Shown here piece after piece: positions 50,106 to 57,612 of a DNA stretch of 57,942 nucleotides. The stretch's first letter is position 1. Every line of letters starts with the position of its first letter. This stretch comes from Bradyrhizobium sp. Gha. Lineage in GTDB: Bacteria; Pseudomonadota; Alphaproteobacteria; Rhizobiales; Xanthobacteraceae. The notes under the pieces are model-generated. The model ran no database searches, had not been told where the DNA came from, and saw only the letters and a list, made by a program, of their open reading frames with translations. The translations under genes and the position numbers were made by a program. The stretch is taken from contig NZ_FOQM01000048.1 in the NCBI RefSeq assembly GCF_900113735.1, positions 1 to 57,942 on the forward strand, read 5' to 3'.

Positions 50106-51851
50106 TCACGGCACCTCGGTCGCGGGCAGGGTGATGGTGAAGGTCGAGCCCTTGCCCGGACCGTCGCTCTCGGCGGTGACCTCGCCGCCATGCATGTCGA
50201 TAATACGCTTGACGATGGACAACCCAAGCCCCGTCGAGCTCTCACCTGCCGTCGGTTTTGCGGATAGCCGCTGAAACCGGCCGAACAGCCGGCCGAGGTC
50301 TTCCGGCGAGAGGCCGGCGCCCTCGTCATTGACGCGGATGATGGTGTCGTTCCCCTCGTGGCTGACCGCGACAGTGATCTTGCCCGCGATCGGCGAGTAT
50401 TTGATGGCGTTGCTGATGAGGTTGTCGATCGCCTCGCGGATGCGGTCGGTGTCGCACATGGTGACGATATTGGCCGGGGCAGTGACGCTGATCGTCTGCT
50501 GCTTGTTGACCGCGAGCGGCTGGTTGGCCTCGGCGACCTCCTTCACCAGCGCCGCGACGTCGACCGGCTCGCGGCGGATGGTGATGTCGAAGGCGTCGGC
50601 CATCGCATCCGAGATCAGATGGTCGACCATCGTGGTCAGGCGCTTGGTGGCGTCGCGGATGTGGTCGACCTGGGCGACCACCCCCGAAGACGAGGCGCCG
50701 GTCGAGATCAGCTCCTTCAGCATCTCGGTGCGGCCGAGGATGACGCCGAGCGGGTTCTTCAAATCGTGCGCGACGGTGCCCAGGATCTCGTTCTTGAAGC
50801 CGTTGGCGCGCTGCAGCCGCAGCCATTGCGCCGAGAGGCGGCGGTTGGCCTGCATCAAGGCGCGGGTGCGCTGGGCGACGCGGTCTTCCAGCTGCGCGTT
50901 GGCCGCCTGGAGCTGCTGGTAGAGGATGACGTTGTCGAAGGCGATCGAGAGCCTGGAGGAGAATATCTCGACCAGCGAGCGGTCGGTCTCGGACAGATCG
51001 CGCTCCGACTGCAGCAGCACCACGACCTCGCGGCCGGATCCGGTGCGCAAGTAGATCACGCTGCGGTGGTCGGCGAATTCGTTCTTGCGGCGCTGGAAGG
51101 CGTCCTCCACCAGCTGGCGCAAATCGGGGTCGAGCGCCTTCGACGAGGTGGTGCCGATGAAGCGGCTGTAGCAGCCGCTGCCCGCGAGCACCGAGAGTTC
51201 AGGGTCGATCCCGCCATTGTCGCGCAAAACCAGGATGCCGGCGCAATCGACATTGAGCAGCGAGGCGAGCTGGGTCAGCACGCCCTCCGCGAGCCGCTGC
51301 ATCGACTTGAAGTCGTACAGCGTCGAGGCCGCATCGATGATGATCTCGAGCCCGCGCCGCGTCTGCACCATGCGCTCGAGCTGCTGGTAGGAACGCAGCG
51401 CCGCGGTCAGCGAGGTGAACAGCTTGTCGGCGGTGAGCTCGGTCTTGGCCTTGTAGTCGTTGATGTCGTACTGCACGATCACGCGCCGCTCCGGCGCCTG
51501 GCCGGGCTGGCCGGTGCGCAGGATGATGCGCACGGTCTCGTTCCTGAGCACGTTGCGGATGTATTCGACCAGCTCGAGGCCGGCGACGTCGGTCTCCATG
51601 ATGACGTCGAGCAGCACCGCGGCGATGTCGTTGTGCTCGGCCATCAGCCTGCGGCCTTCCGCCGCGGAATGGGCGGAGAGGATCTCCAGACTCTGGCCGT
51701 TCAGGCTGTAATCGGACAGCGCAAAGCGGGTGCCGTCATGCACGGCCGGATCGTCGTCGATCACGGCGATCTTCCATTTCCGGGCGTCCATATCCTCCGA
51801 CGCGGTACCGGTGTCGTCGATCAGGTGGAGGACATCGTCCTGTTCGGCCAT
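50106..51851 (-). CDS. Soluble hybrid protein: receiver, GAF-like (DUF3369) and histidine kinase
   Basis: A 581-residue cytoplasmic protein without membrane segments. The receiver (about 25-155) has IDDDP and the acceptor D82 in VLLDVIME. A GAF-like DUF3369 region spans about 165-310, then a short coiled coil (about 310-345). The dimerisation/phosphotransfer helix has H362 in GTVAHDLKNPLG, and the ATPase domain shows NLISNAIKYSP, NDEGAGLSPED and STGLGLSIVKR. A receiver in front of a kinase can accept phosphate from the upstream membrane kinase and relay it onward. Its start overlaps that kinase gene by 31 bases. The ATG at 51851 is well placed. Confidence 0.92.
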   Translation of the reverse strand: MAEQDDVLHLIDDTGTASEDMDARKWKIAVIDDDPAVHDGTRFALSDYSLNGQSLEILSAHSAAEGRRLMAEHNDIAAVLLDVIMETDVAGLELVEYIRNVLRNETVRIILRTGQPGQAPERRVIVQYDINDYKAKTELTADKLFTSLTAALRSYQQLERMVQTRRGLEIIIDAASTLYDFKSMQRLAEGVLTQLASLLNVDCAGILVLRDNGGIDPELSVLAGSGCYSRFIGTTSSKALDPDLRQLVEDAFQRRKNEFADHRSVIYLRTGSGREVVVLLQSERDLSETDRSLVEIFSSRLSIAFDNVILYQQLQAANAQLEDRVAQRTRALMQANRRLSAQWLRLQRANGFKNEILGTVAHDLKNPLGVILGRTEMLKELISTGASSSGVVAQVDHIRDATKRLTTMVDHLISDAMADAFDITIRREPVDVAALVKEVAEANQPLAVNKQQTISVTAPANIVTMCDTDRIREAIDNLISNAIKYSPIAGKITVAVSHEGNDTIIRVNDEGAGLSPEDLGRLFGRFQRLSAKPTAGESSTGLGLSIVKRIIDMHGGEVTAESDGPGKGSTFTITLPATEVP

Positions 51852-53899
51852 TGAGAAGTCCCGTCACTTTCTGTGTTTTGCGCGCCGCCCTTGGCGATCC
51901 GCGGTATGATAATGCGAAAAGTAGTGCCTTGTCCCAGCTTGGATTCCAGCATCATCCGTCCGCCGAGCTGCTGGGTGACGAGGTTATAGACGATATGCAG
52001 GCCCAGTCCCGTGCCACCTTCATTGCGCCTCGTGGTAAAGAATGGGTCAAAGGCCTGGCGCTGCACGTCGGGGGTCATGCCGGCCCCGTCATCGGCGAAG
52101 CTGAACTCGATATCGTCGGTGCCGCGGGGGCGGGCGGAGACCGTGATGGTGCCGGCGCGGCCGTCGGCAAAGGCATGGTTGGCGGCGTTGAGGAACAGAT
52201 TGGTCAGGATCTGGCCATAGGAGCCGGGGTAGCCGTCGAGCAACAGCCCCTCGGGCACGTCGACATCAAGCGTGATCGGCGAGCGCTTGAGCACCGGGCG
52301 CAGGCTCGCGATGATCTGGTCGGTGGCTTCGCTCAACGAGAATTGCCGCCGCTCGGCGTGGGAGCGGTCGACCGCGACCTGCTTGAACGACTGGATCAGC
52401 TCGCCGGCACGGGTGAGGTTGGCGACGAGCTGCTGCGAGGCATCGCGCGAGGATTGCACGAATTCCTCGAGCTGCGAGCGGCGAAGCCCGCCCTCGCCCC
52501 TGAGCTGGGCCTCGAAGATCTCGCTGCGCCTCGCCAAGCTCGAGGCGACCGTCAGGCTGATGCCGATCGGGTTGTTGACCTCGTGCGCGACGCCGGCGAC
52601 GAGGCCGCCGAGTGCTGCGAGCCGTTCGGCATCGATCAGATTCTGCTGTGCGGCATTGAGCTCGAGCAGCGCGCTTTCGGCCTTTTCCTTCGAGGCCCGC
52701 AGCTCGTCCTCGGTCTGCCGTTTCGCGATCGCGTTCTCGCGGAACACCTCCACCGCGCGCGCCATCGCGCCGACCTCGTCGCGTGCCTTGGTGCCCTGCA
52801 CCTCGCGGCCGAGATCGCCGAGCGCGATCGCGCGCATCGCCGCCATGATCTGCTGCAGCGGCAGCCGGATCGACAGCGCGATCAGCACGCCGGCGCTGAG
52901 GATGATGCCGAGGAAGATCACCGCGATCGACAGCACGCGCCGTGAAATGTCGGCGAGCGTGCGGTCGAAGGTCTCCTGCGCCTTCTGCTCGCGCTGGCGC
53001 ATCTTGGTCGAGAGATCGTCGATGGCGCCGATCGCCTCGGCCTGGCTGGCATCGATGGTGTTGCGCAGCAGCTCGGTGCGGTTGCTCAGCTGCTCGCTGA
53101 GCTTTGCGAAGCCCTGGCGCAGCGCCGTCGTGCGGGTCGAAAGCTTCTGCAGCGCCATCTTCTGGAGATCGTTGTCGGCCAGATCGATCATGACGGGAAT
53201 GGTCTTCTCGATCGTCTCGGTGTTGCGCCGCGCTTCCTCGGCCGCGCCGGGCGACAGCGACAAATAATAGGAATTGGCTGCGACCAGCATCGCCGTGAAG
53301 GCCTCGCGCGACTTGCCGAGCGACGGCCAGATCAGCGCATCGCGATGGCCGGTGGCGCCCTCGATGATGGAGTAAAGACCCGCCATGTCCCTGGCCGGCC
53401 CCTGCACCTGCTCTTCATAGGTCTTGGCGATGGTGGCCTGCACGGTGCGCAGCTCGCCGAAGCCGTTGAGGAAGCGGTCGGTGGTGCGCTCCAGCTCCTC
53501 GACCGAGCCTGACAGCATCGGGTCCTTGGCGGCGCGGTCGGTCAGCGTGCCCAGCACGGCCTCGCGCAGCAGCAGGATCTCGGCGAACAGCTCGGGGCTC
53601 GGCTGGTTGATGTAGCGGTGGATCAGGTTCTGCAGCCGTCCGGTCTCGCTTTCGAGCAGCGCCAGGACCCGGTCCGACTGGCGCACCTGGCGCACGTCGT
53701 CCCAGGCCGAGCCCAGCACCTGCGCGCCGTTCCAGATCATCGCGACCAGCACGATGACGACGGCGGAGTTCAGCGCCGCGATCGAGAGGATGCGCCAGCG
53801 GATCGGCACCGCGCGCAGCACGCCGACCAGGCGGGCACGCAGCCGCCCGATCGGGCCGGGCGGCCGCTCTGCGCTCTCGCTGGTGCCGGGCGCGATCAA
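51821..53899 (-). CDS. Membrane sensor histidine kinase with large helical periplasmic domain
   Basis: A 692-residue kinase. Membrane segment 1 is about 37-57 and segment 2 about 322-343; the roughly 260 residues between them are mostly helical, as in TorS-type sensors that read a periplasmic binding protein. A HAMP region follows (about 345-397), then a coiled coil, H439 in LGGLVAGVAHEVNNPIG, and an ATPase domain with NLFLNAANHA, ADDGAGM, FDPFFTTR and GTGLGLHIVYNLV. The start is uncertain: the TTG at 53899 has no clear ribosome site but leaves a gap of only six bases to the binding-protein stop. Confidence 0.92.
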   Translation of the reverse strand: MIAPGTSESAERPPGPIGRLRARLVGVLRAVPIRWRILSIAALNSAVVIVLVAMIWNGAQVLGSAWDDVRQVRQSDRVLALLESETGRLQNLIHRYINQPSPELFAEILLLREAVLGTLTDRAAKDPMLSGSVEELERTTDRFLNGFGELRTVQATIAKTYEEQVQGPARDMAGLYSIIEGATGHRDALIWPSLGKSREAFTAMLVAANSYYLSLSPGAAEEARRNTETIEKTIPVMIDLADNDLQKMALQKLSTRTTALRQGFAKLSEQLSNRTELLRNTIDASQAEAIGAIDDLSTKMRQREQKAQETFDRTLADISRRVLSIAVIFLGIILSAGVLIALSIRLPLQQIMAAMRAIALGDLGREVQGTKARDEVGAMARAVEVFRENAIAKRQTEDELRASKEKAESALLELNAAQQNLIDAERLAALGGLVAGVAHEVNNPIGISLTVASSLARRSEIFEAQLRGEGGLRRSQLEEFVQSSRDASQQLVANLTRAGELIQSFKQVAVDRSHAERRQFSLSEATDQIIASLRPVLKRSPITLDVDVPEGLLLDGYPGSYGQILTNLFLNAANHAFADGRAGTITVSARPRGTDDIEFSFADDGAGMTPDVQRQAFDPFFTTRRNEGGTGLGLHIVYNLVTQQLGGRMMLESKLGQGTTFRIIIPRIAKGGAQNTESDGTSQWPNRTMSST

Positions 53900-53905
53900 G
53901 CGGCG

Positions 53906-54922
53906 TCACTCCACCTTGCGAATGCGTTCGAGCAGCGCGGCAGTGGCGGGATCCTGCGCGGCCCTGGCGTATACAGGCGCCATCGCGTCCTCGAACGGCT
54001 TGCGGTCGATCGTCTTGATCACGGTGATGCCGGCGGCCTCGGCCCTGCGCTGCGATCGCTCCTCGAGGTCGCGCCATTTCTCGCGCATGAACAGGCTCGA
54101 GCGCACCGCGGCCTCCTTGAAAATGGTCTGGTCTTCGGCCGACAGGCTGCGCCAGGCCTTGAGCGAGATCACCAGCACCTCCGGGCTCATCGTATGCTCG
54201 GTCAGGGTGTAGTAGCCGGCATGTTTGTAATGGTCCGTGGTCACGTAGGAGGGCCAGTTGTTTTCGGCGCCGTCGATCAGATGGGTCGCGAGCCCCGTCA
54301 GTACCTGGCCATAGGGCAATTCGACCGGCTCGGCGCCGAGCGAGCGGATCATCTGGCTCATCAATTCCGATTGCTGCACCCGGATCCGCAATCCCTTGAG
54401 ATCGGCGATGCTCTTCACCGGACGGACGCTGTTGTAGATCGAGCGTGCTCCGGAATCGTAAAAGGTGAGCCCGACGAAGCCGTAAGGTTCGAAGCTGTCG
54501 AGGATCTCCTTGCCAACAGGCCCATCCAGCACCTTCTGCATGTGCTCGATGGACCGGAACAGGAACGGCATGGCGAGCACGTTCATCGCCGGGACGAAAT
54601 TGCCGATCAGCGCCACGTTGGTGCGGTTGAGATCGATCGCACCGGCGCGGGTCTGCTCGATGGTCTCCTTCTCCTCGCCGAGCTGGCGGGAGTGAAACAC
54701 CTTGATCTCGTGGCGGCCGCCAGTGCGCTCGGAGATCAGGGCGCTCATGTAGCGTAGCGCCTGGACCGTCGGGTAATCCTCGGTCTGGGTGTCGGCGGCG
54801 CGGAATTCGCGCGCAGCAGCATGCATCGCGCACACGCCCGTCGCGAACGTGGCGAGCAGAAATGCGACGAAGATCACCCCGGTCCGTGTGGGTTCGGCAC
54901 GGTTTAACACTGGCACACTCAA
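53906..54922 (-). CDS. TRAP-type (DctP family) periplasmic binding protein, no transporter subunits nearby
   Basis: A 338-residue binding protein with an N-terminal hydrophobic signal (VIFVAFLLATFATGVCA). DctP features are present: TEDYPTVQALRYMSALISER, the AIDLNRTNVALIGNFVPAMNVLAMPFLFRS stretch, the conserved Arg in GLRIRVQQSELMSQMI that binds the carboxylate of the ligand, and NNWPSYVTTDHYKHAGYY. No DctQ or DctM gene is in the window. It is followed six bases later by the kinase gene, so a sensory role is likely. The start is TTG at 54922 or a nearby GTG (54916 or 54877); GAGGGG lies close by. Confidence 0.9.
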   Translation of the reverse strand: MSVPVLNRAEPTRTGVIFVAFLLATFATGVCAMHAAAREFRAADTQTEDYPTVQALRYMSALISERTGGRHEIKVFHSRQLGEEKETIEQTRAGAIDLNRTNVALIGNFVPAMNVLAMPFLFRSIEHMQKVLDGPVGKEILDSFEPYGFVGLTFYDSGARSIYNSVRPVKSIADLKGLRIRVQQSELMSQMIRSLGAEPVELPYGQVLTGLATHLIDGAENNWPSYVTTDHYKHAGYYTLTEHTMSPEVLVISLKAWRSLSAEDQTIFKEAAVRSSLFMREKWRDLEERSQRRAEAAGITVIKTIDRKPFEDAMAPVYARAAQDPATAALLERIRKVE

Positions 54923-54970
54923 CCCCTCGGAGATGGAGTCTATGGCGAGACCGAATGGTTCAATGCAATC

Positions 54971-55058
54971 TACCAGATGGTAAAGAGAAGGCCATCCCGC
55001 CGGGCCATTGTGCAGCGCGACGGGCCCTTATTCCCGGTTGAAAGCGCCTGTGCAGCGC
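54971..55058. promoter_or_regulatory. Symmetric and direct repeats in the divergent promoter region
   Basis: TACCA-GA-TGGTA (54971-54982) is a perfect small palindrome. TGTGCAGCGC occurs twice in the same direction, at 55009-55018 and 55049-55058, exactly 40 bases apart, which places both on the same DNA face. The region separates the TRAP-type binding protein (minus) and the UgpB-like gene (plus), so a regulator here could control both. Confidence 0.4.
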
Positions 55059-55108
55059 CTTAAGCACGGTATGGTCGCCTTTTGCTGCTTGATCCGGGAA
55101 GAGCCATC

Positions 55109-56434
55109 GTGACTTCAGCTTTGCGCCTGTTGCAGGTCGCCGCCGCTACCCTGGCTCTCGCATGGAGCTGCGAGGCGCGCGCCACGACCGATATCGCCTG
55201 GTGGCATGCGATGTCGGGCGAGCTCGGCAAGCAGATCGAGAAGCTTGCCTCCGACTTCAACGCCTCGCAGTCGGATTATCGCGTCGTGCCTGCTTACAAG
55301 GGCAATTACACCGAGACGGTGACGGCCGCGATCTTCGCCTTCCGTTCGCGCAGCCAGCCCGCGATCGTCCAGGTCAACGAGGTCGCCACCGCGACCATGA
55401 CCGCCGCCAAGGGGGCGATCTATCCGGTGTACAGCATGATGCGGGACATGGGCGAGCCGTTCTCGCTCGAGGACTACCTTCCGGCGGTCTCCGGCTACTA
55501 CAGCGATGCTTCAGGCAATCTGTTGTCCTTGCCGTTCAACTCGTCGACGCCGATCCTCTATTACAACAAGACCCTGTTTCGCGATGCCGGGCTCGATCCG
55601 GAGACGCCGCCGAAAACCTGGCCCGAACTCGGCGCCGTTGCAAAGCGCCTGCGCGAGCGCGGCGCTGTCTGCGGGTTCACCACGTCGTGGCCGTCGTGGA
55701 TTCACGTCGAGAATTTTTCGGCGTTTCACAATCTGCCACTTGCGACCCGGGCCAACGGCTTTGCGGGCCTTGATGCCGAGCTGACCATCAACAATCCGGT
55801 CGTGGTCAAGCACATTGCCCAGCTCGCCGAATGGCAAAGGACAAAGCTGTTCGACTATGGCGGCCGCGGTCAGGCCGCCGAGCCGCGCTTCCAGAACGGC
55901 GAATGCGGCATCTTCATCGGATCCTCGGCGACGCGCGCCGATATCAAGGCAAATTCGAAGTTCGAGATCGGCTACGGCATGATGCCGTACTGGCCCGACG
56001 TCAAGGGCGCGCCGCAGAACTCCATCATCGGCGGCGCCACGCTGTGGGTGCTGCGCGACCGGCCGCGCGAGGAATACAAGGGCGTGGCGCGATTCTTCGC
56101 CTATCTGTCGCAGCCCGGCGTGCAGGCCGCCTGGCATCAGAACACCGGCTATTTGCCGATCACCCGCGCCGCCTTCGAGGTGACCCGCGCACAGGGCTTC
56201 TACGAGCGTAATCCGGGCTCGGCGATCTCGTTCGAGGAGATCACGCTGCATCCGCCGACGGAGAATTCGAAGGGCATCCGGCTCGGCTCCTTCAACCTGA
56301 TCCGCGGCACGATCGAGGAGGAGCTCGAGCACGCCTTCTCCGGCCAGAAGAGCGCGCAGGCCGCCCTCGATGCCGCAGTCGAACGCGGCAACAAGCTGCT
56401 GCGCCAGTTCGAGCGCGCCAGCCCGGAGCAGTAA
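55109..56434 (+). CDS. Orphan ABC binding protein, UgpB-like (glycerol-3-phosphate/sugar type)
   Basis: A 441-residue family 1 extracellular solute-binding protein. From the GTG at 55109 (GGGAAG site 8 bases upstream) it opens with a signal peptide (LRLLQVAAATLALAWSCEAR). IAWWHAMSGELGKQIEKLA, YKGNYTETVTAAIFAFRS and LPFNSSTPILYYNKTLFRDAGL are typical of UgpB, whose ligands are glycerol-3-phosphate and glycerophosphodiesters. A frame starting with TTG at 55082 is also possible. No ugpA, ugpE or ugpC gene follows; a palindrome and an unrelated kinase-like gene do. It may share control with the divergent signalling operon. Confidence 0.9.
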   Translation: MTSALRLLQVAAATLALAWSCEARATTDIAWWHAMSGELGKQIEKLASDFNASQSDYRVVPAYKGNYTETVTAAIFAFRSRSQPAIVQVNEVATATMTAAKGAIYPVYSMMRDMGEPFSLEDYLPAVSGYYSDASGNLLSLPFNSSTPILYYNKTLFRDAGLDPETPPKTWPELGAVAKRLRERGAVCGFTTSWPSWIHVENFSAFHNLPLATRANGFAGLDAELTINNPVVVKHIAQLAEWQRTKLFDYGGRGQAAEPRFQNGECGIFIGSSATRADIKANSKFEIGYGMMPYWPDVKGAPQNSIIGGATLWVLRDRPREEYKGVARFFAYLSQPGVQAAWHQNTGYLPITRAAFEVTRAQGFYERNPGSAISFEEITLHPPTENSKGIRLGSFNLIRGTIEEELEHAFSGQKSAQAALDAAVERGNKLLRQFERASPEQ

Positions 56435-56468
56435 TGTTGCGGATGAGCGCAGCTATGGCCGCGAGCAC

Positions 56469-56600
56469 GGTGCGCCCCCTCCCCCGCCTGCGGGGGAGGG
56501 TTGGGGAGAGGGTGTCTTCGCAATGGGACAATCCCCAAGCGGAGAGAGCCCTCACCCGCGCCTTCGGCGCGACCTCTCCCGCACGCGGGCGAGGTGCACC
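56469..56600. repeat. Palindromic repeat, family B copy 2
   Basis: GGTGC at 56469 and GCACC at 56596 close the unit. Inside are CCCTCCCCCGCCTGCGGG with a following GGAGGG hairpin and the CCTCACCC-GCGCC-TTC-GGCGC block, like the copy at 8042-8172. It lies between the UgpB-like gene and the phosphotransferase-like gene. Confidence 0.75.
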
Positions 56601-56615
56601 GTCTGCTGCGCGCGA

Positions 56616-57572
56616 ATGACCCCTGCATCACAAGCATTCCCAGCTTTCGCTGACGCTCGGGCCTTCCGCGCCTTCCGCTCCGATTCGTCGCGATGGCTGG
56701 GAATCGCCCTCGACATCGCTCGTAGCCACGACGTCGACATCAGCTGGCCCCACGTGTTTTCGACCGGCACCAACCTCGTCATCGGCTTCGGCGACACGCT
56801 GATCCTGAAAATCTTCCCGCCATTGCTCCGCGCGCAATTCGTCTCCGAGCGCGGCTCACTGATGCAGCTTGCGGGCCGGCTTCATTTGCCGATCCCCGAG
56901 ATCGTCGCGGAAGGTGAGCGCGATGGCTGGCCTTATCTGATCATTACGCGCCTCACAGGCACGCTCGGCTCGGAGGCCTGGCCCTCATTGCCGGAAGCGC
57001 AGAAGGAGCGCGTGCTGCGCCAGATCGGCGAGACCATCGCCGCCGTGCAGGGCGCGCCGCTCGGCCCGCTCGCCGAGATCGAGCCGCGCTGGGATGCGTT
57101 CATGCGCGCGCAGATGCAGGGCTGCAAGGCACGGCACACGCGTCTTGGCCTCGCGCCGAAATTCCTTGAAGGCCTCGATGATCTCCTGCGCGACGCCGCG
57201 ACGTTGATCCCGATGGACGCGCCGCCAGTGATCCTGATCGGCGAGTACATTCCGGAGAATTTTCTGCTTGCCTGCCACGACGGCGATTGGTCGCTTGCTG
57301 GCCTGTTCGATTTCGGCGACGTCCGGGCCGGCTGGCGCGATTACGATCTGCTCGGCCCCAGCGCCTTCATGTCGGCGGCCCGGCCGGGCAGGGTGCGCAG
57401 CCTGCTCGAAGGCTTCGGCTATCCCAATCCCGATTTCGCGCTGAAGCGGCGCCTGATGGCCCTGATGCTGCTGCATCAGGCCAGCGACCTCAACAGCCAC
57501 ATCTGCATCGACGGCTGGCAGGAGCAGGCGAACGATCTGATCGAGCTCCAGGAGCTGATCTGGGCGGAGTGA
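56616..57572 (+). CDS. Aminoglycoside phosphotransferase-like protein with altered catalytic loop
   Basis: A 318-residue protein of the APH/choline-kinase fold. The N-lobe shows HVFSTGTNLVIGFGDTLILKIFP (ATP-site Lys in LILKIF) and WPYLIITRLTG (hinge). The catalytic loop, normally H-G-D-x(4)-N, reads IGEYIPEN: His is Ile208, Asp is Glu210, Asn215 is kept. The metal-binding Asp is intact as D232 in LFDFGD. It may be a divergent or weak kinase or a binding protein; it is unlikely to be a standard drug-resistance enzyme. I use the ATG at 56616, just after the palindrome; the longer frame to 56370 reads through the repeat. Confidence 0.8.
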   Translation: MTPASQAFPAFADARAFRAFRSDSSRWLGIALDIARSHDVDISWPHVFSTGTNLVIGFGDTLILKIFPPLLRAQFVSERGSLMQLAGRLHLPIPEIVAEGERDGWPYLIITRLTGTLGSEAWPSLPEAQKERVLRQIGETIAAVQGAPLGPLAEIEPRWDAFMRAQMQGCKARHTRLGLAPKFLEGLDDLLRDAATLIPMDAPPVILIGEYIPENFLLACHDGDWSLAGLFDFGDVRAGWRDYDLLGPSAFMSAARPGRVRSLLEGFGYPNPDFALKRRLMALMLLHQASDLNSHICIDGWQEQANDLIELQELIWAE

Positions 57573-57580
57573 TCGCTGCC

Positions 57581-57610
57581 GTCATTGCGAGCGAAGCGAG
57601 GCAATCCAGA
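57581..57610. repeat. Half copy of family D palindrome at the IS boundary
   Basis: GTCATTGCGAGCGAAGCGAG then GCAATCCAGA matches one arm of the palindrome at 1436-1506 (inverse complement of 1471-1506). The second arm is missing, and the IS3-family element starts about two bases later, suggesting that the insertion cut the palindrome. Confidence 0.65.
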
Positions 57611-57612
57611 AC

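Noticed and set aside
53906..54922. A complete TRAP transporter
   Set aside because: No DctQ or DctM gene on either side; the next genes are kinases and a regulator.
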